A stretch of 39,680 nucleotides of DNA from an uncultured Faecalitalea sp. (GTDB taxonomy: Bacteria; Bacillota_I; Bacilli_A; Erysipelotrichales; Erysipelotrichaceae). Shown piece after piece: positions 32,689-39,680 of this stretch; the stretch's first letter is position 1; each line of letters begins with the position of its first letter. The stretch spans positions 1 through 39,680 of the forward strand of contig CAMJQJ010000009.1 in NCBI GenBank assembly GCA_946408025.1, written 5' to 3'. Both the position numbers and the translations under genes were made by a program. A model generated the notes under the pieces. It saw only the letters and a list, made by a program, of their open reading frames with translations. It ran no database searches and was not told the DNA's origin.

Positions 32689-33942
32689 CTATTCTTCTTC
32701 TGATTTATCCATCAATTTAATAAAAGGAAGATATAATAATACAAGTACAATCAATATAATTACATCCAATATGATAGCTCTAAAATCATAATTAGTAGCT
32801 ATAAAATTCGCTAAAACCATTGGTGTTGTCCAAGGAATCATTGTCGTAGGAACAGCACAGAACCCTAAAGAAATCGCACAATAAGAAATTGTCATCTCAA
32901 TTGGCACTGATAAAATGAAGGGAATCATCATATAAGGATTTAAAACTACAGGTATTCCAAAAATGAACGGTTCTGAAATATTAAATAATGCCGGTAAAAA
33001 AGATACCTTACCAACTGTTTTATACCTTTTCGACTTAGAAAAAATAAGCAAAGAGATTACTGGAGCGATAATAAAAATTTTATTGACAAATACCCAAACC
33101 AAAGAAATTATATTTGGCGCTGCCAATCCTGAAGCAAGTGCTTCCACGTTTTGAGATGTAAGAACTTGAATCAAAGGCTCGGTAAATGCCACTAAAACCA
33201 TTGGTCCATGAATGCCAAAGAACCAGAAAATATTTCTGAATGAATAAAGCAATATCATACCGAATGGACTACCAACAACATTCATAAAAGGTATGCCAAA
33301 AATTGTGTTAAATAAATTTGCTAAAGTGCCAAATTCTGTCAAAGATATTCCGTAACGTAACAAAGAAGATAATGCAATAATAATCATAATAGGAATTATT
33401 GATGCAAAAGACTTTTGTACTCCAGCAGGAACAGATTCGGGTAATTTTATCGTTATATTTTTCTTTAGGATGATCGAAAACAATTTTATTGATAAAGTAC
33501 TTAAAATAATACTAATAAAAATAGATTGAGATCCAAGTGAAGAAACTGATATTACATTTTCAATAATACTTCCATTATTGTCGAAGTTTAAATCTAAAAA
33601 TATTAGGAATGTAGATACAGCAATTAAGATGCCGTATGCAGAATCAACATTTTTTCTCTTTGAATAACTATTGCTAATAAACAACAAACTAAATAACCCA
33701 ACAAAAGAAGATACGATTGTATATGGGTGTCTAAAGATGCTCCATAAAAATTCTCCAATTGCAGGATTCGTTACTTGCCACAATGGAAAATCGCAAATTA
33801 AGCTAATGAATGCTCCCAATAAAAACAATGGCATAATAGGTTCAAATCCGTCTTTTATAGACAGTAAAACATCATTGGTATTACAAAAATTAGCTATTGG
33901 TCCTAAATATTTTTCTAAATAGGATTGTATCTTATTAATCAT
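32689..33942 (-). CDS. PTS cellobiose/lactose-family EIIC permease
   Basis: 417-residue polytopic membrane protein that imports and phosphorylates a beta-linked disaccharide together with the separate IIB and IIA. N-terminal KYLGPIANFCNTNDVLLSIK and the blocks NISEPFIFGIPVVLNPYMMIP and WTTPMVLANF are typical of the EIIC-Cel/Lac family. AAGGAGAAG precedes the ATG. First gene of the operon; a 109-nt gap follows before the regulator gene. Confidence 0.95.
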   Translation of the reverse strand: MINKIQSYLEKYLGPIANFCNTNDVLLSIKDGFEPIMPLFLLGAFISLICDFPLWQVTNPAIGEFLWSIFRHPYTIVSSFVGLFSLLFISNSYSKRKNVDSAYGILIAVSTFLIFLDLNFDNNGSIIENVISVSSLGSQSIFISIILSTLSIKLFSIILKKNITIKLPESVPAGVQKSFASIIPIMIIIALSSLLRYGISLTEFGTLANLFNTIFGIPFMNVVGSPFGMILLYSFRNIFWFFGIHGPMVLVAFTEPLIQVLTSQNVEALASGLAAPNIISLVWVFVNKIFIIAPVISLLIFSKSKRYKTVGKVSFLPALFNISEPFIFGIPVVLNPYMMIPFILSVPIEMTISYCAISLGFCAVPTTMIPWTTPMVLANFIATNYDFRAIILDVIILIVLVLLYLPFIKLMDKSEEE

Positions 33943-34697
33943 AATTCTTCTCCTTCTTTAATATATCAATCTGCAGCCTTGATAATTATATTATATAGAT
34001 TTGTATTTTCTTTTCATTTCTTCTTTTTCTTACTAAAAAGAAAATAATGATTTGAGCAAATATATTCATCTTCATCTTTAGAAATTATTCTCGAAATAAG
34101 CAAGCACATTTCACGCTATAAACAACCATGACATTTCCTCCAATAAACAGCTATTATATCTAGACTATTTCAAAAGTAAAATAAACCGTTTAATTAGATA
34201 ATTAGGATAAAAAAATATTCTACATTACTCTTTACAGTAGTATACACAAATAGTATGTACTCAAAATGTACCCAACGATATCAAAAAACACAAAAAAGCC
34301 TTTATTTAAAGGATTTTTTACATTCTATTTACTATTTGAACTTCGAAACAAACCGATTATAGTTAATGTATTTGTTAACATTTTATAGCTAGTATTTTCA
34401 TTTTATTCATCGATTGTTTATAGTATAGAAGTTTTATAATATTTTGGTAGCAAAATGGTATCATCAAATAAATCTCTTAATTAATCCATTTATTCATAAC
34501 ATAAAAATTTAAAAAAATTGCATCTATTTTACATTAAATCTTTTGTCATCACTTTGTAACACTTTTTATCAAAACAAACATTAAGATAGGCTTAACTGCC
34601 ACAATGGTGACTTTTTTTAGAAAACTAAATATACTGACATAAATAGTATCAGTATAGCCGATATGCTTTTGGTGAAAAAGAAACAGGAGACTCTCTT
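33943..34697 (-). other. Long AT-rich intergenic stretch with a terminator hairpin
   Basis: No gene supported. It must hold the promoter of the EIIC operon near 33960-34040 (a TATAAT-like stretch is present on the minus strand, but no clear -35). A hairpin with A/T flanks is at 34292-34319 (CCTTT and AAAGG). An 8-bp inverted repeat TATACTGA is at 34630-34637 and 34649-34656, just before the dead transposase. Confidence 0.5.
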
Positions 34698-35587
34698 ATG
34701 AATCATATTCTTACACCAGAAGTATTGCATGCTATCTATCCTTACCAAATCGAAACCATCAAAAGACAGGTCAGAGATTATATCACTGTTAAGCAATCAT
34801 TCAAAGAAGTTATCTTTGATGTTTGCCCAAAATGTCCAGTCTCGTATCATTAAGGGCAGTAAAGCAAATTCAGGAAAGCAGATGTATCGCTCCTAGAATG
34901 CAATAAACACTTTACCTACGGTCATGGATCATTGACGTATTACTCTCATCAGAATCAAGATAAATGGAATATATTGATTCTTGAAACAATGAAAGGTGAA
35001 TCTTTTTTAAAAACCGCTGCTAAACTCGATGTCAATCCGTCTACAATTTTTCGTATGCGCCATAAATACCTTCATTTCATTGAAAAGGAATAATTACCCA
35101 TACAAACTGTGTGATCATATAGAAATGGATGAAAAATACGTTTGGTTTTCACATTAAGGCACACATCTTTTTCATGTACAAGGAAAAAAGTGAGGAACAT
35201 CAGCAACGAAGCGTGGACTTTCAAAATTTTAGGTGTGCATTTTAAGTGCGGTTCAAAGGACCAGCCCTTTGTTATTAAGATTCTTTAACCTATCAAAACC
35301 GACTTCAGAAAACATCCTTCATTTAAAGGACAACATTGAAGAAATAGCTTTGTTTTGACAGATGAACTGGCAGTTACAACAAATTGTTTGAACTGAAACA
35401 CTTTTCACATCTTGCCTTGCCCGACAAGTATAAATACGATACGGTGAACCATCTGAATACAGTGAACAGTTTCCACGAAAGAATCAGCAGACAATACAGT
35501 CAATACTACACTTAATATCACGCTAACGGTAATGGTACTTCCTGCCTGCAGGCTGCTGCATTAGAGTCTTTGCGTACCAAACACAAA
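34698..35587 (+). mobile_element. Decayed IS1595-family-like transposase gene
   Basis: A start with AGGAG upstream (ATG 34698) opens a frame MNHILTPEVLHAIYPYQ with CPKC, the first half of a zinc ribbon. The second half follows in another frame as LECNKHFTYGHGSLTYY, then TAAKLDVNPSTIFRMRHKY, a helix-turn-helix. After more stops EMDEKYVWFSH carries the first acidic residue of the DDE site, and the end HLNTVNSFHERISRQYS is the typical C-terminal block of these transposases. There are several frameshifts and stops throughout, so it is inactive. Terminal inverted repeats could not be identified; the right edge is set by the MATE relic. Confidence 0.8.
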
Positions 35588-35810
35588 CTAATATGAGCTG
35601 CATAACCATCACCTATCATCAAAGCTATAGCCAAAGCCACAACTGTAATAGGGAAAACAACATTCCCTAGGTATCCTACACCCCAGACAATAAAAATCTG
35701 GTCATAATGTTATACAAAGATGATACAAGCAGCGATAAAATGCACAGAACCGCAAATCTACGCATTAGAACTCCAATTTTTTCTTGTTCAAAGTACACAG
35801 CTGAATTCAT
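35588..35810 (-). pseudogene. Truncated 5' end of a MATE-family efflux transporter gene
   Basis: On the minus strand ATG 35810 (site GGGGTAAAAA) opens NSAVYFEQEKIGVLMRRFAV, then LCILSLLVSSLYNI, the start of MepA-type MATE proteins. Near 35703 the frame shifts and continues as DQIFIVWGVGYLGN and VVFPITVVALAIALMIGDGYAAH. Only about 75 codons remain. The homology ends at 35588, where the dead transposase region begins, so the IS probably cut the gene. The remainder of the gene is not seen on the other side of the element. Confidence 0.8.
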
Positions 35811-36129
35811 TTTTTACCCCACTAAACGAAAAAAAAGTAGTTATGAAGATAGGTGCCGCAAACGACATCGATCCTCACAACCACGTGTTACTATCTACAT
35901 TGTTTCTAAACATCAGGGATTTTAACGTATTTTTTACCTTGTCAACCGTTTTTTTTTTAACGATTTAACCATTAGATTTCACTTCTAAAATAAACACATA
36001 TCTTACAAAAAAATGATTAAAAAAGGTCTTTGGTACTCCATTTTTCGTTAATCCAACATTAAATTTTAAGAATTTAATATTGGCAAAAAACTTTCTGCCA
36101 TTAAAAGTATATTTCCTTTGTAGTTTTTA
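35811..36129 (-). other. Former leader region of the MATE relic
   Basis: No gene. On the minus strand TTGACA near 35942, followed by an A-rich TTAAAAT stretch, may be the old promoter, with a spacer of only about 15 bp. An inverted repeat ATTAAATT is at 36058-36065 and 36071-36078. T and A runs are common. Confidence 0.3.
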
Positions 36130-36164
36130 TAAAAAACCAGGAACTGTTTTAACAATTCCCAGTT
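36130..36164 (-). terminator. Terminator of the hydrogenase-rubrerythrin gene
   Basis: On the minus strand AACTGGGAATTG (36153-36164) pairs with CAGTTCCTGGTT (36135-36146) through 12 bp including three G-U pairs, then T residues. It lies 10 nt after the stop. Confidence 0.85.
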
Positions 36165-36173
36165 TTCGCATCT

Positions 36174-38228
36174 TTAATAATTTATTGCTTGTCTTTCGAA
36201 ATAAGCTTTTGGGAAACCACAAGTTGGACAAACTTCTGGTGCATGAATATCAAAATGCAGATGTCCACATTGACGACACATCCAGAAAACGGCTCCTGCC
36301 TCTTTAAAGACTTCTCCGTTTTTCAATCGTTCCAGCAATTTTAGATAGCGTGTTTCATGCGCCTTTTCCACTGCTGCAACCCTTTCAAATTTTATTGCCA
36401 ATTCTTCGAAACCTTCTTCACGAGCTTCTTTCGCCATACGTTGATACATGTCTGTCCATTCATCATTTTCCCCCTGTGCAGCGGTTTCTAGATTTTCTTC
36501 TGTACTTCCAATACCATGAAATTCCTGATACCACATTTTAGCATGTTGGGATTCTTGCTCAGAAGTTTCCATAAATATAGCAGCAATTTGCTCATACCCT
36601 TCTAACGCGGCCTTTTGTGCAAAATATTTATATTTATTTCTTGCCTGTGATTCTCCTGCAAACGCCTCCATTAGATTCTTTTCAGTTTTAGTTCCTGCAT
36701 ATTTACTTGTCCCTTGAGTTGTTGGTGTTTCAATGATTTCCTCAAATTGATCAGCTCCCATTTTGCACAATGGGCAAACAAAATCTTCAGGCAAACTTTC
36801 TGCTTCGTGGATATACCCACAAACTTTACATTTAAATTTTTTCATATTCTTTTTTCTTCCTTTCATTAGATCCTTACTTCGATCTTTGTATTTCGTATGT
36901 AACATTGTTTTAGCAAGCCCGCTTAATGGCTGATGATAAAATTGTTGATATAGTTGAATGATCTCGGGATTTTCATAAGAGGACTTTAATTCCACTTCCT
37001 GATCTTTTTGGTAGAGTGCTTGCATTCTCTTTTTTAATACCTCGGGATCCGTCTGCAACAATTCTTTTGGTTGTCCTCCACCACCAATACATCCACCCGG
37101 GCAAGTCATCACTTCAATAAAATGATATATTTCGTTATTCTTTTCTATATGTCTCAAAAACTGTTTTGCACTGGCTGTAGTTGATATGACGGCAAATTTC
37201 AATTTTGTTCCTAGGACATCAAACGATCCTTCTTTTACATATTCAAAGCCTCGTACAGGCGTTAGATTCAACAACGCAGGATCTGGTGCTTCCCCTGTCA
37301 AGATATGATAGGCTGTTCGCAGTGCTGCTTCCATCACACCGCCACTGTTGCCAAATAGGATTCCCCCTCCAGATGCTTGCGACATAAGAGGGTCATACGA
37401 TTCTTCTTCTAAAGACTCAAAAGAAATACCTTCCTCTTTTGCCCATTTAGCAAGTTCCCTTGCGGTAAGAACATGGTCCATATCTTTTAAGCCATCCAGT
37501 CCCAAATAGTCTTGTGCCTGGTGCATTTCTTCTCGTTCTATTTCAAATTTTTTTGCAGTACAAGGAGTTAGTGCTACATTCACTATTCGACCAGGATCGA
37601 TCCCCATCTGATTTGCAAAATAGGTTTTTACTGTCGGTCCTTGCATACCAATTGGACTTTTAGCACTTGAAAGATTTGGAATATACTTAGGCTCAAACGT
37701 TTCGACGTATTTTACCCATGCCGGGCAACAACTTGTAAACTGTGGAAGTACACCCTTATTCTGTATTCGTTCCACCAATTCATTTGCTTCTTCCATAATT
37801 GTCAAATCAGCAGCAAAATTTGTATCCAACACATAGTCAAAGCCTAATTTCCGTAACAAAGAAACCATTTTTCCTTCAACAAACGAACCCGGTTCCATCT
37901 GGAAGGCTTCTCCCAAAGAAACACGTACGGAAGGAGAAGTGGATACAATGACTATTTTTTCTTCATCTTTTATAAGTTGTTTTACTTTTTCATATGCATA
38001 GCGTTCTGTAATACTGTTTGTCGGACAAACATTTGCACATTGACCACAATGAATACAGATTGCCATATCGTCGGTATCTTCTAAAGAATAAAAGCCATGA
38101 ACACTTATTGTTTCTTGGCATACATTCTTACATTGCCCGCATTTTATACAAAGTGATTCGTTTCGTACAATTGCCGCATTATCTGCCTCAATGGCCACGC
38201 GAACGTTTAAAGGCATATGTTTACTCAT
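36174..38228 (-). CDS. Fusion protein: [FeFe]-hydrogenase + rubredoxin-rubrerythrin-rubredoxin
   Basis: 684 residues. Residues 27-37 and 58-68 carry two CxxCxxCxxxC [4Fe-4S] sites. The H-cluster domain follows: L1 TSCCPAW (165-171; Cys167 proton path, Cys168 ligand), L2 TPCTAKKFE (221-229; Thr where most have Met), L3 EVMTCPGGC (Cys376, Cys380). The hydrogenase ends as usual at [10 protein letters not shown] (about 452). After ten residues a rubredoxin begins (CKVCGY, CPLC; Cys467, 470, 485, 488). Then comes a diiron rubrerythrin domain (about 510-640: [17 protein letters not shown] 559-562, EKAHE 621-625) and a second rubredoxin-like knuckle (Cys651, 654, 667, 670). Inferred role: H2 oxidation feeding peroxide reduction in the cytoplasm. 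It overlaps the upstream Fur-family gene by 8 nt. Confidence 0.95.
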   Translation of the reverse strand: MSKHMPLNVRVAIEADNAAIVRNESLCIKCGQCKNVCQETISVHGFYSLEDTDDMAICIHCGQCANVCPTNSITERYAYEKVKQLIKDEEKIVIVSTSPSVRVSLGEAFQMEPGSFVEGKMVSLLRKLGFDYVLDTNFAADLTIMEEANELVERIQNKGVLPQFTSCCPAWVKYVETFEPKYIPNLSSAKSPIGMQGPTVKTYFANQMGIDPGRIVNVALTPCTAKKFEIEREEMHQAQDYLGLDGLKDMDHVLTARELAKWAKEEGISFESLEEESYDPLMSQASGGGILFGNSGGVMEAALRTAYHILTGEAPDPALLNLTPVRGFEYVKEGSFDVLGTKLKFAVISTTASAKQFLRHIEKNNEIYHFIEVMTCPGGCIGGGGQPKELLQTDPEVLKKRMQALYQKDQEVELKSSYENPEIIQLYQQFYHQPLSGLAKTMLHTKYKDRSKDLMKGRKKNMKKFKCKVCGYIHEAESLPEDFVCPLCKMGADQFEEIIETPTTQGTSKYAGTKTEKNLMEAFAGESQARNKYKYFAQKAALEGYEQIAAIFMETSEQESQHAKMWYQEFHGIGSTEENLETAAQGENDEWTDMYQRMAKEAREEGFEELAIKFERVAAVEKAHETRYLKLLERLKNGEVFKEAGAVFWMCRQCGHLHFDIHAPEVCPTCGFPKAYFERQAINY
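36845..36863 (-). promoter_or_regulatory. Preserved internal ribosome site and ATG of the rubrerythrin part
   Basis: Inside the fusion gene AAAGGAAG (36856-36863) stands 10 nt before an in-frame ATG (36845, Met462) that opens [11 protein letters not shown], the normal start of a free rubrerythrin. Internal initiation would give a 223-residue rubredoxin-rubrerythrin-rubredoxin protein. Confidence 0.65.
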
Positions 38229-38625
38229 CTGTACTTTCCTCTCTTTCTTTTTTCATGCAATCGTTGCACAATCCAAAAAATTCAATAGAGTGACCTTCTA
38301 TATAAAAATCTCCAATTTTGCTTTGCCTTTCATCAAACTCTGTTTGATAGAGTAAAGATGCATCTTGAATTTTGCCACAACGACGACATCTTAGGTGGTA
38401 ATGTGGACGGTTGATAGTTTCGTAATGCACTTCTTTATCTTGTGTCATTATTTTCATAATTTCCTTATCCTCACAGGCTGAATTCAAAATTCGAAAAACC
38501 GTTGCCTTTGAAATACTCGGATAATCTTTATGTATTTTTTCATATACCTGCGATGCAGTAGGATGATTATACATTTCCTTTAAAGTATGCATCACAATTT
38601 GTTTTTGCAAAGTATTCCTCTTCAT
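38221..38625 (-). CDS. Fur-family metalloregulator, PerR-like
   Basis: 134 residues. Winged-helix N-terminus: [17 protein letters not shown] and [13 protein letters not shown]-terminal zinc site: CRRCGK (Cys80, Cys83) and CNDCMK (Cys120, Cys123). By eye-alignment to PerR the regulatory metal ligands are His32, Glu69, His75, His77 and Asp88. Asp88 matches PerR (Fur has Glu there), while Glu69 is Fur-like. A peroxide-sensing role is therefore likely but not certain. Its stop overlaps the start of the hydrogenase-rubrerythrin gene by 8 nt, so the two are co-translated. It has a consensus promoter of its own. Confidence 0.9.
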   Translation of the reverse strand: MKRNTLQKQIVMHTLKEMYNHPTASQVYEKIHKDYPSISKATVFRILNSACEDKEIMKIMTQDKEVHYETINRPHYHLRCRRCGKIQDASLLYQTEFDERQSKIGDFYIEGHSIEFFGLCNDCMKKEREESTDE

Positions 38626-38658
38626 TACACATCATTTCTTTCTTATCGATAATAATTC

Positions 38659-38694
38659 CTATTTAATAATAGATTTTATTAATAGATTTGTCAA
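38659..38694 (-). promoter_or_regulatory. Consensus promoter with overlapping dyad before the Fur-family gene
   Basis: TTGACA (38689-38694) and TATTAT (38666-38671) on the minus strand, 17-bp spacer. A 14-bp dyad CTATTATTAAATAG (38659-38672) covers the -10 box and may be the operator for autoregulation. Confidence 0.75.
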
Positions 38695-38813
38695 TGCACG
38701 ATTGACTAAAAATTTTTTTAAATCCTTAAACCTCTTTTTACTACACCGTATAATCAAGAAAACAAACACTATCTTATCTCTATAACTCTAGTTCTTAGAA
38801 AGCTTTCATAATA

Positions 38814-38859
38814 AAAGTGAACTCGTAAGCTAGAAAATCTAAGCTATAAAGTTCACTTT
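38814..38859. terminator. Long hairpin, possible terminator
   Basis: AAAGTGAAC (38814-38822) pairs with its complement at 38851-38859. The inner AAGCTAGA/TCTAAGCT segments also pair with a bulge. A T-rich stretch follows only after several bases. Apart from this, 38695-38969 has no gene. Confidence 0.5.
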
Positions 38860-38969
38860 CTTGCATTCTTTTTATTGTTCTATATCAGAAACTGATCGTC
38901 ATGAGCTAACCTTACTTTGAACAACACAACACCAATCATTATCATCTCTACTTGTTTTGATAATACTTT

Positions 38970-39355
38970 CTATTTCATATTATCCTTTAAATCTCTAATA
39001 CAATTACTTTCCTTTACAAGAGCATCGACATCTCTTTTAATGTCATTCATATAGGTTTTCATGATATGATAATTCAACTTTTTTGAATCGTAAGATGGAT
39101 CTTCGATGAAAGATAATCTATATTCTTTGCATAGTTCATCGGATATATTTCTCATGTTCCAGTAATCTTTTTGGTATTGCAGAAACGTTTTCCATCAACG
39201 AATGAAGTTGAATTTAATTAGATATGATCATGGAACAATTTCTCGGTCATCTACATCGATTTTAATGGATTAAATGCATCACAATTAAGACAAGTTACAT
39301 GCTGTTTTTGTTTAACCTTATTATCTTGGCTGATGTAATCCAAGAGTATTTGCAT
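38970..39355 (-). pseudogene. Decayed relaxase (mobilisation nuclease) gene
   Basis: Minus-strand fragments in order: MQILLDYISQDNK, HVTCLNCDAFNPLKSM, stop, TEKLFHDHI, stop, LNSTSFVDGKRF, frameshift, QKDYWNMRNISDELCKEY then RLSFIEDPSYDSKK (open from 39155 to 38970). This is the order of a MobA/VirD2-type relaxase: N-terminal strand, GxNC-like block, the His-rich NHxxxNSxSF region, and the ISDELCKEYGLS block. Several stops, a frameshift and an apparent internal deletion make it non-functional. It marks the former presence of a mobilisable or conjugative element. Confidence 0.75.
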
Positions 39356-39680
39356 TATCTTTTTTTGTACGTCAACCAGAAAAAAATCTCCTTACTACAT
39401 TTCAGTAAAGAGAGTTCTTAATCTTAATAAATATTATTTTATCTGCAATCCACTAGGAATTATTATACTTATTCAAATTCGACTCCAACAAACCATTTTC
39501 ATTTATATCATACTGTATTTAATCAATTATTTTACCGGAGATTTACAGATTATATTAGATCTAAATACTTTAAATCTTATTATATACTCAAAATGAAATC
39601 AATTTGGATACATGATTCATTGCCTAATATCCACATAAAAATAGTTTATGTTTTTTACACAACCACTGGTTTTTATCATA
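39356..39680. other. AT-rich end of window, no gene seen
   Basis: No convincing frame, RNA gene or strong hairpin is seen on either strand. On the minus strand a few codons (FFLVDVQKKI) precede the relaxase remnant and may belong to it. Confidence 0.4.

Noticed and set aside
35707..35968. Plus-strand open frames of 72 and 82 codons
   Set aside because: They lie antisense to the MATE relic and its leader, with no ribosome site or protein-like conservation.
36174..38228. Hydrogenase-rubrerythrin fusion as a frameshift or assembly artefact
   Set aside because: Both halves are complete and in the same frame with a continuous linker and no stop. A frameshift error would have to recreate the exact frame. 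A missed stop by a single-base error remains possible and is noted under the joint finding.

Overview
The window is an AT-rich stretch of a low-GC Gram-positive, anaerobic-type genome. The evidence is strong Shine-Dalgarno sites, consensus sigma-A promoters, U-rich hairpin terminators, PTS sugar uptake, a lipoprotein-anchored peptide transporter, an [FeFe]-hydrogenase and rubrerythrin. Gene style and content resemble the Erysipelotrichia (Firmicutes/Bacillota). That placement is an inference; there is no rRNA gene to fix it.

Layout. (1) 1-298: the tail of an unknown plus-strand gene. (2) 2064-8049, minus strand: an oppABCDF oligopeptide importer ending in a small membrane protein and an M3-family oligopeptidase, that is, uptake followed by hydrolysis of peptides. 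(3) 8375-9433: an M42 aminopeptidase with its own promoter and terminator. (4) 9750-15196: a minus-strand sugar operon read as Gfo/Idh/MocA dehydrogenase, mannose-family PTS IIB-IIC-IID-IIA, an unknown 135-residue protein, a HAD phosphatase and CutC. It is divergent from an RpiR/SIS regulator, and the shared promoter region carries three evenly spaced operator-like dyads. (5) 16304-21672: a decay zone with a kdpD relic, a HEAT-like protein, a DUF6602-type nuclease-like protein with a probably frameshifted tail, an XRE-TPR regulator broken by three TAA codons, and an MFS transporter broken by frameshifts and nonsense codons. (6) 21764-26205: a beta-glucoside operon (licT-type antiterminator, EIIBCA, 6-phospho-beta-glucosidase) with cre site, promoter, RAT and terminator all visible. 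(7) 26939-28444: a HEPN-like small protein behind a perfect 17-bp dyad, and an XRE regulator. (8) 28640-33942: a lactose/cellobiose-family PTS operon (IIC, PRD regulator, GH1, IIB, IIA). (9) 34698-35810: a dead IS1595-like element abutting the truncated start of a MATE transporter. (10) 36174-38625: a Fur/PerR-type regulator translationally coupled to a single protein that joins an [FeFe]-hydrogenase to a rubredoxin-rubrerythrin-rubredoxin module. (11) 38970-39355: the wreck of a relaxase gene.

The most interesting locus is region 10. A complete M2-type [FeFe]-hydrogenase runs in frame, through a linker of about ten residues, into a complete rubrerythrin that still has its own ribosome binding site and ATG. 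With a peroxide/metal regulator overlapping it upstream, the simplest reading is a one-polypeptide H2-to-peroxide reductase, possibly made together with free rubrerythrin from the internal start. The second candidate is region 4, whose substrate cannot be assigned from known pathways.

The decay zones (regions 5, 9, 11) show that accessory modules and mobile elements have been inserted and lost here, while the sugar and peptide operons look intact.
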